A stretch of DNA of 37,322 bases, taken from Erysipelotrichaceae bacterium (GTDB lineage Bacteria > Bacillota_I > Bacilli_A > Erysipelotrichales > Erysipelotrichaceae). The first letter of the stretch is position 1; every line of letters starts with the position of its first letter. Positions 15,191 to 22,883 of the stretch are shown here, one piece after another. The stretch spans positions 1 through 37,322 of the forward strand of contig JAFRJA010000131.1 of assembly GCA_017432545.1 (NCBI GenBank), read 5' to 3'. The notes beneath the pieces were generated by a model that saw only the letters and a list, made by a program, of their open reading frames with translations, was not told the DNA's origin and made no database searches. The position numbers and the translations under genes were made by a program.

Positions 15191-16233
15191 TGGCCGGAGT
15201 AATAGATAAAACGTTTGAGAAAAGCTTTGATTTGGATGGCATAATTGAAGATGTCGATACATCGGAATATATATCTCAGATACCACTGAAAATGATAAAG
15301 CCGAGAGAAGTCAACGAATATTCCAAAGGCAAGATCGCGGAACTGGCTCAGAGCATCAAGGATGCCGGTATGCTGATTAATCCGATCACGGTATATGTAA
15401 ATCCGGATAAAACAGATAAGATTCACCGTTATATCATATCTTCGGGAGAGCGCCGCTTCAGAGCATACAGCATGCTTCTAAGCGAGGCAAAGAAGAACAA
15501 GGATAAAGAGTCGATCGACAGATATTCACGCATCCCGGCGCACATATTGAGCGCTGACGAGCAATCGCGTGAAGAAGTCATCTACAGGGTCGCCAACGAC
15601 ACAGCAAGACAGGAAGGGGTGTACGAAAGAATCGTAAGGCTGCATCTCAACAGCGATACATTCAAGGATCTGGAAAAGCGCAAGGAATATGTCCTGATGG
15701 AATATGGGGAGGAAGGTCTTAAGAGATACGAAGAGGGGACTTTGACTCCGAAGTTCAATCTTGCGGATCTTCGGAAATACGGAGCAAAACTCTTTGCCAG
15801 ACAATATCCGGAATCAGAGATTTCATCAGGTACGATAGAAAAATATGTTCTATATGTTTATAATTCATCCAAGGAACTTATAGATGCAGTACTTGATGAT
15901 AAGGTCAGTTTAAGAGACGGAATAAGGATGTCAGGCCTTGAAAAAGAAACTCAGATAGCAATGCTCGAAGAGATGAAAGAAGGGAAGACAATAGGGGAGC
16001 TATTAAAGCCTTACATATCTACCAAAACCCCAGCGGCAGTGAATACGCATTCTGTACCTGTGATCAAAAATGAACTGTCCAGTGTCGGCAGAGGGCTTAT
16101 AAAAGTATTGGACAACTCAGATCTTGAGAGTATAAATAGAAGAGATCTTAACGGCAATCAGAAGGAATATTTAAAGCAGGTAGAAAAGATTTTAAAGGCC
16201 ATAAATACCCTCAAAATGATGCCTGAAAAGTGA
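15190..16233 (+). CDS. parB: ParB partition protein (centromere binding, CTPase fold)
   Basis: 347 residues. The ParB/Srx domain has IPLKMIKPREVNEYSKGKI, the SSGERRFRA box (GERR is the nucleotide-binding motif) and VANDTARQEGVYERI. The HTH region follows (~200-260, ISSGTIEKYVLYVYNSSKEL and VSLRDGIRMSGL). The C-terminal dimerisation part is helical. ParB loads at parS and spreads as a CTP-dependent clamp. The start overlaps the parA stop. A 30-bp palindrome 5 bp after the stop codon is the best parS candidate. Confidence 0.9.
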   Translation: MAGVIDKTFEKSFDLDGIIEDVDTSEYISQIPLKMIKPREVNEYSKGKIAELAQSIKDAGMLINPITVYVNPDKTDKIHRYIISSGERRFRAYSMLLSEAKKNKDKESIDRYSRIPAHILSADEQSREEVIYRVANDTARQEGVYERIVRLHLNSDTFKDLEKRKEYVLMEYGEEGLKRYEEGTLTPKFNLADLRKYGAKLFARQYPESEISSGTIEKYVLYVYNSSKELIDAVLDDKVSLRDGIRMSGLEKETQIAMLEEMKEGKTIGELLKPYISTKTPAAVNTHSVPVIKNELSSVGRGLIKVLDNSDLESINRRDLNGNQKEYLKQVEKILKAINTLKMMPEK

Positions 16234-16238
16234 GAACA

Positions 16239-16268
16239 AAATTTTGGGAAACGCGTTTCCCAAAATTT
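16239..16268. promoter_or_regulatory. Candidate parS: 30-bp perfect palindrome
   Basis: A perfect palindrome with core GGGAAACGCGTTTCCC flanked by TTTT/AAAA arms lies just after parB and just before the operon terminator. Its size, loop-free CGCG centre and position match a ParB centromere site. I found only one copy in the window. Confidence 0.6.
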
Positions 16269-16279
16269 GGAAAAATTCA

Positions 16280-16308
16280 AAAAAGCCTTATTTTAAAGGC
16301 TTTTTTTA
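16280..16308 (+). terminator. Terminator of the parAB operon
   Basis: AAAAGCCTT-atttt-AAAGGCTTTTTTT, a canonical intrinsic terminator. Confidence 0.85.
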
Positions 16309-16398
16309 ACTTTGGCCTCTTCAACCTATAAAAAAATTGCAAAAATTTTGATCAAATTTATTTAATTAAAAAATCGATCAAAAAATCAGCACCTTTTT

Positions 16399-16418
16399 CT
16401 GGGCACCCAGGTGCCCAG
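16399..16418 (+). repeat. TGGGCACC inverted repeat, copy 2
   Basis: CTGGGCACC-CA-GGTGCCCAG, with TT/AA extending the arms. It lies 47 bp upstream of the -35 of the poly-G promoter. The centre reads CA in the direction of the downstream gene. Confidence 0.85.
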
Positions 16419-16465
16419 AATTTATCTTGATGAAGAAGTTAAAAGACAATAATTTTGCAGTTTTC

Positions 16466-16493
16466 TTGACAAAAGCGGGGGGGGGGTTATCAT
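16466..16493 (+). promoter_or_regulatory. Phase-variable-type promoter with G10 spacer
   Basis: -35 TTGACA (16466-16471), a 16-bp spacer containing ten consecutive Gs (16477-16486), -10 TATCAT (16488-16493). Slippage in the G tract would change the spacer length and so promoter strength. The same design occurs at 22983-23009. Confidence 0.7.
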
Positions 16494-16502
16494 TTATCCA
16501 TC

Positions 16503-16557
16503 AGAGCTCTCCTAAACATAGTCTGAAAAATTTTTGGATTTGAAAGGAGAGCTTTTT
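16503..16557 (+). promoter_or_regulatory. Leader stem sequestering the Shine-Dalgarno
   Basis: AGCTCTCCT (16505-16513) is complementary to AGGAGAGCT (16545-16553), which contains the ribosome binding site. The ~58-nt leader is conserved at 23020-23073. Confidence 0.65.
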
Positions 16558-18912
16558 ATGTATAATTGGTTAAAGAAATTGCTGTGCATCCTGATGACTT
16601 TATTTATTATGACCGGCTGCATGACTATCAAGGCTGAAGATGATGATCAGACTGAAAATATTCAAGACGAGATCTCTCAGATAACTGAAGAGAATGATAA
16701 CCATGAAGATGAATTGGAGTCTGAAGAAACGGTCGTTATCGAAGATGAGCTGCAAGAAGAGACAGATATAACCGCAGACGAGTTTGAATATGATGCTATT
16801 GATCAGGAAGAAGAAATCCTGAATGAAGAAGATTCCGAAACAGGCTTATCTGATATTGAAGAAGATACAGAAAACATTGAGGAACAGCCTGAAGAATACA
16901 ATAGCGAATTCCCAGCTTTCGAGCAGGAAACGCAGATAGATGACGTTATTATAAAGGTTTCAGCTGATGAAGGCGTATTCCCCGAAGGAGCCGTTCTTAG
17001 CGTATTGAAGGTCGAAATCTTTGAAATTGACAACGAAACAGTAGAGGCCATCGAGCAGGCTGTTTCTGAGGCTAGAGATGAACAGAAGAATGTTGCGCTG
17101 TCTTTCACATATGACATCAAAGTCCTGGACCAGGATGGAAACGAATTTGAGCCTGAAGGACCTGTATCAGTTAAGTTCTCTCTGGTGCAAAAAATGCAGG
17201 ATGTTTTAAATGTAGATGTCTATCATACCGGAGAGGATATGGTCAGTGAACAGCTTGATACTCAGGTTTCAGAAAATACAGAGGAAGATGATCTGAACAC
17301 AGATGTAGAAGTTGTAACCGATTCGTTCTCCTATTACACCGTTGAATTTACATACAATGACCTGCAATATGTTCTTGAAGGCGATTCCACTGTCGAACTT
17401 GCGGAAATATTGAACTATGTAGGACTAAATGGTGATGCAGAAAATGTCGAAGTCTCCGATCCAAGTCTCTTTGAGGCATATCTGGAAGACGAAATCTGGT
17501 ATGTCAAGGCAAATATAGCATTTGAAACCCAAGAGTGGATGAAGGTCGTTATTGACGGTATCGAATACGAAATAACTGTGACAGATACAACAACTGGCGT
17601 TCAAGTCAAATACGCTGTTGCGATTTATGGCATAGAGCACGATATAGACGAAAATGGCAACACCATGGGCTTAACCTTTGGCCCTGCAACAGGCGCTGAT
17701 TACATAAATTCTTATCATTCTCACACGCCGACAGGTTCAACAGCCTCGGGAAATCCTCACAGATGCGTCCATAACGACGATTGGGAAACGATCATTTTAT
17801 GGAACAACACAGATCCGTATGTGTACGAACAGTGCATTTCTGAAAGCTGTACGCATTCGGTTTCGCTGGCACTCAATTCCACATTGGCCAATACTTCTTT
17901 CAACCAGTCTGGCACAGGAGATGGGCCTTCGGCTCTATTTGCCGAAATAGAAAGCGGCAGAGGGCAGCATTTGAGGTGGAATCCCCTGACAGGCAATACA
18001 GGTGACTCAGACGCAAATGCTTACGGTTCGACAGTGAATGGCTACGGAGGTTCAAGAATTCGCGCTGTTTTGAACGGATATGATTCTCTCACGCAGACAA
18101 CAGGCGGTTATGCTTCAAGTATTGCGGCGGCAGATCGGCCGACCCTTGATGTGACATCCTATACTTCTTCCAATAGTCTTTTCAGTTGTTTTCCCAGCGA
18201 GCTGCAAGCCGCGATAGGTTCAAGGAAAACTGTTTATAGAATTAATATTTATTCTTCCGAAACCGCAACCGTCTATGATAAACTGTTTCTTTTTTCAATA
18301 AGAGAGCTTTGCGATACTGCAGAAGCTTACGGAGGCGGAGAAGGAGCAGAATATCAAAGGATGATTGGAAGCGGAGCCTACAATTCATCATCCGAATTAA
18401 GAAAGGCTTATGTTTTTGAAACTTCATACTGGGGTAATGGTGAGAAAAGTTATTGGACGAGGTCAATGTCCAATATAGAAAACAACAATTACGCCTGGGA
18501 TGCAATCCGGGCTGCCAGAATATTACAAGACGGTGCATATTCACAGCTTGCAGCAACAAGGAATCCACTTTGGCTTGCACCCGGGTTTGCCCTGAGGAAA
18601 GACAGTGTAAATTGTGCTTTGTCCGCACCTACAACCATCAGCACGAACAGCACTGACCAGGTAAATGTGCAATATACCATAACAAACGGTTATGCTTCAG
18701 TCGGTATTTCTTCATTAAATGGCTACAAGTTTATGAACTCGGGAGATGGGATCTCATACAGTATTTCAGATGATACATTTGAATATCTGACAGGAACAGG
18801 GACGCTTTCTATTGATGTCGAGATTGACCCGAATGCATTGCCTAAACATTCAGGTAATTATACCGATGTTTTGACCTTCGAAATTTCCATCGGGGGGGGG
18901 AGTCATAGTTGA
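16558..18912 (+). CDS. Large surface lipoprotein with DUF6273-like domain, contingency-locus type
   Basis: 784 residues from ATG 16558 behind GGAGAG. The signal peptide ends at lipobox MTGC, followed by MTIKAED. Residues ~35-140 are an extremely acidic spacer. Residues ~150-250 contain beta strands (FTYDIKVLDQDG). A module with the common Bacillota pattern VEFTYNDLQYVLEGDSTVEL, then VEVSDPSLFEAYLE and EWMKVVIDGIEY, follows (~270-345). The rest is a DUF6273-like domain with NNDWETIILWNN-type, YWTRSMSN and WLAPGFALR segments, then a final beta domain. A nine-G tract (18892-18900) lies 12 nt before the stop. The promoter also carries a G tract, so ON/OFF variation is likely. The role is probably host or wall interaction (inference). 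Confidence 0.75.
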   Translation: MYNWLKKLLCILMTLFIMTGCMTIKAEDDDQTENIQDEISQITEENDNHEDELESEETVVIEDELQEETDITADEFEYDAIDQEEEILNEEDSETGLSDIEEDTENIEEQPEEYNSEFPAFEQETQIDDVIIKVSADEGVFPEGAVLSVLKVEIFEIDNETVEAIEQAVSEARDEQKNVALSFTYDIKVLDQDGNEFEPEGPVSVKFSLVQKMQDVLNVDVYHTGEDMVSEQLDTQVSENTEEDDLNTDVEVVTDSFSYYTVEFTYNDLQYVLEGDSTVELAEILNYVGLNGDAENVEVSDPSLFEAYLEDEIWYVKANIAFETQEWMKVVIDGIEYEITVTDTTTGVQVKYAVAIYGIEHDIDENGNTMGLTFGPATGADYINSYHSHTPTGSTASGNPHRCVHNDDWETIILWNNTDPYVYEQCISESCTHSVSLALNSTLANTSFNQSGTGDGPSALFAEIESGRGQHLRWNPLTGNTGDSDANAYGSTVNGYGGSRIRAVLNGYDSLTQTTGGYASSIAAADRPTLDVTSYTSSNSLFSCFPSELQAAIGSRKTVYRINIYSSETATVYDKLFLFSIRELCDTAEAYGGGEGAEYQRMIGSGAYNSSSELRKAYVFETSYWGNGEKSYWTRSMSNIENNNYAWDAIRAARILQDGAYSQLAATRNPLWLAPGFALRKDSVNCALSAPTTISTNSTDQVNVQYTITNGYASVGISSLNGYKFMNSGDGISYSISDDTFEYLTGTGTLSIDVEIDPNALPKHSGNYTDVLTFEISIGGGSHS

Positions 18913-18946
18913 CCAGGTTCAGAATGACTTTAAATCATAAATGTAT

Positions 18947-18981
18947 AAAAGACACCCTACAAATTATCTGCGGGGTGTCTT
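18947..18981 (+). terminator. Terminator of the large lipoprotein gene
   Basis: AAAAGACACCC and GGGGTGTCTTTT form a hairpin with a T run, 35 bp after the stop. From 18982 to 19157 I see no gene. Confidence 0.85.
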
Positions 18982-19157
18982 TTCTTATGCTCTGTTGCGT
19001 TATAAATTATGCATCCGGCCCGGCAACGAAACTTCCTGTACCTGCATTGGTGTAAAACACGTTATTGACCGTATCATAGAGGCCAAGCGTTCCATGTTTT
19101 TTCTGTGGAATATACGTCAGCTTAATCAGTTAGCTTATATGTTTTGTTTTCTATTTC

Positions 19158-19832
19158 TTAAACATAATATTCTTCCAGTTCCTCTTCGGATCTGCCTTCT
19201 CTTATCAGCTTCCGGATCAGCCTATAAAGGTTGTTTTTGGCTTTTTCGGCAGTGCGGTGTTCTTCCTTATATGCCTGAGCGTTTCGCCTAACATCCGCCT
19301 TTAGATTAGCCTGTTCGACAGGATCACAGCCTTCCTTGTATTTTTCCATCTTCCAATACAAAGACCTAACCAGCGAATCCTTGAGCAGCATTTCATCTTC
19401 AGCTGTCAGTTTCTGCTTCTTCGCCTTTCTATCTGCAACTAAGTAAACAGCCGGGTATTCCTCAACACCATTTTCCTTCAGTTCATTTCTTTTAAACGAG
19501 CTGCACTCTTTGGCCACGATTATCCCGACGTAGGCGGGCGTTTCATTCCTGATGTATTCTATATTCTTCAGAAGATCTTCGTGTATTACAAGGTAGTTAT
19601 AGTGGCCGTAGAACGATAGTTTGGCATCTGATTTGAAGTCAGCCAGGGATACCTTAATTTCGTAGCACTTAAAAAGACCATGAGAATCCATGGTCATGAA
19701 GTCAACGTGCTCGTCGGCTTTTCCCTGATGAAAGAAACCGATCGTCACTTCCGGGCAGCCGTATATGCGCCTGAGTTTTGTTTCTTCCGAAAGAGCGTTT
19801 TCGATAAGTAGTGTTTTTGCTGTTTTTGACAT
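19158..19832 (-). CDS. Putative PD-(D/E)XK-fold nuclease-like protein
   Basis: 224 residues. VDFMTMDSHGLFKCYEIKVSLAD (~44-66) gives the D-(x)n-E-I-K signature of the PD-(D/E)XK fold, as in MmcB-like and phage-borne proteins. KSDAK and SFYGHYNYLVI follow, and the C-terminus is helical and highly charged. No clear Shine-Dalgarno precedes ATG 19832; it is 12 bp after the DUF2493 stop, probably the last gene of the tRNA-RNA transcription unit. A DNA repair or defence nuclease is possible. Confidence 0.6.
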   Translation of the reverse strand: MSKTAKTLLIENALSEETKLRRIYGCPEVTIGFFHQGKADEHVDFMTMDSHGLFKCYEIKVSLADFKSDAKLSFYGHYNYLVIHEDLLKNIEYIRNETPAYVGIIVAKECSSFKRNELKENGVEEYPAVYLVADRKAKKQKLTAEDEMLLKDSLVRSLYWKMEKYKEGCDPVEQANLKADVRRNAQAYKEEHRTAEKAKNNLYRLIRKLIREGRSEEELEEYYV

Positions 19833-19844
19833 ATGTTTTGGGTT

Positions 19845-20204
19845 TTAGATTTTCGTGTAATCTATGGCGTGTACATTCAGGCGATTCTGTCGGGCCAGAT
19901 CGATCATGGATTTTGTGCCTCTTGATTTGCCATCCCAGAAGGCAATGAGCGTGTCTGATGCTTCAGCCATCTGTTTGTTTCTGATGGGGCCTGCGGCCTT
20001 GCCATACTTGTTCCAGTCGGGCAAAAATCTGATGACACGGTTTCCTTTTTCGGTAGCATATCTTTCGCCCAGGATGTCGGCTCCTGTAGCTCTCCCCGAA
20101 ACGATAACTATATCGCTTTTTCCCGCCAGGATCTCGTCACATGTTTTTCTAAGGAGCTCATAATTATTGAAATATCTTGTTCCCGCAATTATTACTTTTT
20201 TCAT
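19845..20204 (-). CDS. DUF2493 (SLOG-superfamily) protein
   Basis: 119 residues from ATG 20204 (MKKVIIAGTRYF). A longer in-frame extension overlaps the upstream gene and has no family similarity. Diagnostic segments are AGTRYFNNYELL, IVSGRATGADILGERYA, FLPDWNKYGKAAGPIRNKQM and AFWDGKSRGTKSMIDLA, the nucleotide-binding Rossmann-like fold of YspA/DUF2493. SLOG domains sense or process nucleotides and occur on phages and plasmids. The exact role is unknown. It overlaps the upstream gene by 41 bp. Confidence 0.85.
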   Translation of the reverse strand: MKKVIIAGTRYFNNYELLRKTCDEILAGKSDIVIVSGRATGADILGERYATEKGNRVIRFLPDWNKYGKAAGPIRNKQMAEASDTLIAFWDGKSRGTKSMIDLARQNRLNVHAIDYTKI

Positions 20205-20451
20205 GTTTATTTTCGTTCTTCCAGTCTCTGATGATGTGTTTGACGATCCACCAGTAAGATCGCGGCAAATGATGGGTAAACCATTCGCCAAGCCAATCGA
20301 CCGAAATGGCATATACCTCCTCGGCGTTTTCCAGACTCTCAAGTACAGTTTCGACTCCAAAAACAAAATGTTCATCGCCGTTCTCTTTATCGTAATTTTC
20401 GGAATTAATAGGGAACTCTTTAGCGAACTTTTCCGCATCAACCAATTTCAT
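20164..20451 (-). CDS. Hypothetical 95-residue acidic protein
   Basis: ATG 20451 follows CAGGAGCAAAAAA. The protein is acidic, with a motif typical of small accessory proteins (LVDAEKFAKEF, then VETVLESLENAEEVYAI) and a Trp/His-rich second half (DWLGEWFTHHLPRSYWW). Its 3' end overlaps the DUF2493 gene, so one frame may be spurious at the overlap, but both have ribosome binding sites. It follows tRNA-Gly directly. Confidence 0.6.
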   Translation of the reverse strand: MKLVDAEKFAKEFPINSENYDKENGDEHFVFGVETVLESLENAEEVYAISVDWLGEWFTHHLPRSYWWIVKHIIRDWKNENKHEKSNNCGNKIFQ

Positions 20452-20511
20452 TTTTTTGCTCCTGTTTTCTAAAACCTGTCAGGTTTTTCTCCTTTTACAA
20501 TAATTCGATAA

Positions 20512-20585
20512 TGGAGCGGATAGTCGGATTTGAACCGGCATCTTCTGCTTGGAAGGCAGAGGTCCTACCCTTGAATGATATCCGC
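20512..20585 (-). tRNA. tRNA-Gly (anticodon TCC), CCA encoded
   Basis: The acceptor GCGGATA/TATCCGC is fully paired. The anticodon arm is TCTGC-CTTCCAA-GCAGA. The T loop is TTCAAAT with one C-A mismatch in the T stem, followed by encoded T-CCA. Sequence similarity to ordinary bacterial tRNA-Gly is good. It reads GGA codons. Confidence 0.93.
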
Positions 20586-20589
20586 ATTT

Positions 20590-21098
20590 TGGTCGAAACG
20601 GCAGGGCTTGCGCCTGCAGGCAAGTTATTCCATGCAGATGGTTTACGGCAAATCATCATACGATATTGCGCCAGCCCGAACAGGAGTCGAACCTGTCCGG
20701 TTGCCGAATCGAACGAACGCTTCACGTATAAAACGGACCGTCCGCACCGTTGCCAACGATGCACTTTCTATTACCTTGACCCTGCCTTTCAGGGTACGGC
20801 TGGATATTACCGATGTACGTCTCGTTTGTTTTTTAATCAGACTTAACGCATCTGATCCTGTGTAATTGCGACGGACTTGCACTGCAGGTTTTTGAGCTGA
20901 TTGCTCCGGGTCCCCCTGTCTGCTTCAGGGATCTCTCCGATTAACCCGTGATATATCTGAATCGGTCTTCAATGCAGCGAAGCAGAAGCTGCTTTGAACA
21001 GCCGATAGCATTCAATGGCGACCCGACGGTTGCATTTTAATAGAGAATATATTGCGCCGAGTCTGATTTTTCAGGTACTCCATAAGCGGAGTATATAA
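20590..21098 (-). ncRNA. Structured RNA A between two tRNA genes (large ornate-type candidate)
   Basis: The ~510 bases between tRNA-Thr and tRNA-Gly encode no credible protein but are full of pairing. A three-tier hairpin lies at 20961-21006 (ATCGG/CCGAT, TTCAA/TTGAA, GCAGC/GCTGC). Others are TACTCC/GGAGTA (21076-21093), CCCTG/CAGGG (20914-20930), ACCCTG/CAGGGT (20779-20795), GCAGG/CCTGC (20601-20617) and a perfect T-arm mimic, ACAGG-TTCGACT-CCTGT (20680-20696). The domain 20671-20803 closes with CCAGCC/GGCTGG. No complete cloverleaf can be built. Large RNAs of the ROOL/GOLLD kind often lie beside tRNAs on phages and plasmids. Assignment to such a class is inference. Confidence 0.6.
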
Positions 21099-21102
21099 TG
21101 AT

Positions 21103-21175
21103 GCTTCCCGAGGGACTCGAACCTCTGATATGGTCGCTTACAAGGCGACTGCCGTTGCCACTGAGCCAGGGAAGC
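21103..21175 (-). tRNA. tRNA-Thr (anticodon TGT)
   Basis: The acceptor GCTTCCC/GGGAAGC is perfect. The anticodon arm is GTCGC-CTTGTAA-GCGAC. The D arm has three pairs. The T arm GAGG-TTCGAGT-CC(C)TC needs a bulge, so it is slightly irregular. CCA is not encoded. It starts ~20 nt after a strong promoter. Confidence 0.88.
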
Positions 21176-21192
21176 GGGTTGTCTATATTTCT

Positions 21193-21221
21193 ATTATAAT
21201 CATATGGTGCCAAGGTGGCAA
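21193..21221 (-). promoter_or_regulatory. Promoter of the tRNA-Thr / RNA A / tRNA-Gly unit
   Basis: Minus strand: -35 TTGCCA (21216-21221), 17 bp, -10 TATAAT (21193-21198). The GGCACC/GGTGCC hexamer (21206-21211) sits in the spacer. It is one of the strongest promoters in the window by consensus. Confidence 0.75.
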
Positions 21222-21242
21222 GCCGTTTTTTCCATTTTCTGC

Positions 21243-21281
21243 AAAAAAAACAGGGGACGAAGTTTTTTACGCCTCGTCCCC
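21243..21281 (-). terminator. Strong intrinsic terminator after structured RNA B
   Basis: GGGGACGA pairs with TCGTCCCC (21253-21260 with 21274-21281), followed on the minus strand by TG and eight Ts. Confidence 0.88.
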
Positions 21282-21284
21282 GGT

Positions 21285-21905
21285 CTGAATCATTTTCTGA
21301 TCCTGAATGCACCATTTCACTTTCACCCTTAGGGAGGCTACTGCGCTTCCTGATGCACTGATCCGTTTACAGTGGACCATCTGTTGGAATATAAACTGCT
21401 TTTATGCATGATCATATTCTAATCGACTGTTCCAGACTGATTTTCGTCAAGTCTGGCTGTTTATCCTCCGGATGCCGGATCCGGGAGCCGTCTTTCTTGA
21501 CGACATTCGTTTTCGGCTGTTTGAGCCTCGCCGGGATCAAATAATCTGATCTGACGAATGGATGGCACTTGTGCATCGTGCCGCTCTTCTTGGACGCCGG
21601 TTCCCCAAGGACAGTTGCACCACTTCCCTGGCGGATGGATATTACGACGTGTTGTAAACCCTATGGCTTGAAGATGCGCGGCTTGTCGCTTCATCTGACC
21701 GGTTTTACGGCTTGACTGGCGATGGTTCCCGACATCTGCAAGTAAAAATATAGTTTCAGCCTTTAACGGAGCAGCCCGAGCCCTGTATAGGACCGTCAGA
21801 ACGTCTCACGCACAGTTTTCTGTTAAACCGCCGGAACGTACAGCCGATGAACGTTTCTCAGCCCCTTTTTTGGAAAGGGCGGGGGATACGTACAACCTGA
21901 TTTAT
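21285..21905 (-). ncRNA. Structured RNA B downstream of infA
   Basis: About 620 bases without a credible gene lie between infA and the terminator. Hairpins on the minus strand include CACTG/CAGTG (21356-21374), CCAGACT/AGTCTGG (21432-21456), CCGGAT/ATCCGG (21468-21484), GGCAC/GTGCC (21564-21582), a long-range ACGAATG/CATTCGT pair enclosing GATCA/TGATC, AACGT/ACGTT (21835-21855), and GCCC-TTT/AAA-GGGC (21861-21880). This is consistent with a second large folded RNA or a long structured 3' region of the infA transcript. Confidence 0.55.
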
Positions 21906-21920
21906 GCCTAAGATCGGGTA

Positions 21921-22160
21921 TCAGCTTCTGGTATGAACATGGCTGTCTTTCTTCCTATAGACAATCCGGCCTTTTGTAAGGTCATACGGGGACAGCTCTA
22001 CTACGACTCTGTCATTCATGAGAAGGCGAATATTTCCGGTCACGATTTTGCCGGACGCATAAGCCCTCACAACAATGCCGTTATCAAGCTTAACTTCAAA
22101 CTGTCTGCTGGGATGAATATCAACGATGACGCCATCCACTTTTACCAAATCTTTTGACAT
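21921..22160 (-). CDS. infA: Translation initiation factor IF-1
   Basis: 79 residues, a single OB (S1-like) domain. KVDGVIVDIHPSRQFEVKLD matches the IF-1 N-terminal strands. ASGKIVTGNIRLLMNDRVVV and the signature VELSPYDLTKGRIVYRKK are diagnostic. IF-1 binds the 30S A site with IF-2 and IF-3. A plasmid copy is unusual because the chromosome should carry an essential infA. No Shine-Dalgarno precedes ATG 22160; TATTGT lies 7 nt upstream, compatible with a leaderless transcript. It sits between two large structured RNA regions. Confidence 0.93.
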   Translation of the reverse strand: MSKDLVKVDGVIVDIHPSRQFEVKLDNGIVVRAYASGKIVTGNIRLLMNDRVVVELSPYDLTKGRIVYRKKDSHVHTRS

Positions 22161-22177
22161 TTAACTGACAATATTTT

Positions 22178-22197
22178 CTGGGCACCTGGGTGCCCAG
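22178..22197 (-). repeat. TGGGCACC inverted repeat, copy 3
   Basis: On the minus strand it reads CTGGGCACC-CA-GGTGCCCAG, ending 17 bp before the infA start. The centre is in infA orientation. Confidence 0.85.
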
Positions 22198-22199
22198 GA

Positions 22200-22877
22200 T
22201 TATTTAGGAATTGTTCTCTCAATTCAAATGACTTAGACTGTTTCCAGATACCTTCTACAATTTACTCGTGATTTTGCCAACGACGAGTACCTGCCGTTCC
22301 CAGGGGAGCTACCCTCAGGTACAGATACCCAAATCAAACCTCGAAGGACTGATTCCTAAGATCGTACAGGGCTGATACCTGCAATGAGACCCGTGATACG
22401 GAGATCCTTAAACGAATTAGTAGTGTTTGTTCTGTATCACTAGAAATATTTATGCCATTTATGGTCTTTGAGCCTCATACCACGCGCGCAACGTTATACA
22501 CCGGTTTCCCGGCTTCACGACCGTAACCTTGTTTCGCATACCTGGGTTTTCCTGATTTGCGGGATCAGGACTCTCCCGGCTTATTCCCACAGGGCGTCTA
22601 TTGCGATTACCGTTGCTGTGTGCATTCACGACCGATCATATTAGTGCCACATCTTAGTGTTTTTACGCTTGGCATGCCTTTGCCTCGTCTCCGGCTGTTA
22701 CCAGTCAGAAGAAAGTAGGGGATATAACGTATCCGTCATACCCGTCATCTCCAACTGTCCGATGTGCCCCGGAACATCTCACACGATGTCTTTACACCGG
22801 GTTCTAAATCATAAGAATTCAAAGAACAATTTCCGTACCATTGTCAATCAGGCAAATGTCATCTTAACAATGGGTGT
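22200..22877 (-). ncRNA. Structured RNA C (~650 nt), large ornate-type candidate
   Basis: The segment has no credible gene and is closed by a terminal helix: GGAAATTGTTCT (22823-22834) pairs with AGAACAATTCC (22207-22217) with one bulge, continuing to AATTC/GAATT. Internal hairpins are CCCGG/CCGGG stacked on ACATC/GATGT (22766-22803), TCCTGAT/ATCAGGA (22550-22570), CCGG-GAAA-CCGG with a GNRA loop (22501-22512), GTGATAC/GTATCAC (22393-22440), GTACCTG/CAGGTAC (22287-22322) and ACTCG/CGAGT (22264-22288). It has its own promoter (22884-22912). The size, tRNA neighbourhood and RepA_N plasmid setting resemble ROOL-type RNAs. The class is not proven. Confidence 0.72.
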
Positions 22878-22883
22878 ACTATT

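Noticed and set aside
16477-16486. G tracts as assembly errors
   Set aside because: Three independent tracts occur, two at the same position of paralogous promoters, so error is unlikely; lengths could still be off by one or two.
20590-20672. An additional tRNA gene ending in encoded CCA (TGG at 20590-20592)
   Set aside because: A T-arm-like stem is present, but the acceptor has no 5' partner, the T loop lacks the usual TTC, and no anticodon arm fits. I treat it as part of RNA A.
21461-21694. 77-codon minus-strand frame inside RNA B
   Set aside because: No start signal and low-quality composition; the same bases are accounted for by extensive pairing.
22200-22877. RNase P RNA, tmRNA or SRP RNA
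   Set aside because: The conserved cores (GAGGAAAGTCC for RNase P, the tRNA-like ends of tmRNA, the SRP domain) were not found in RNAs A, B or C.
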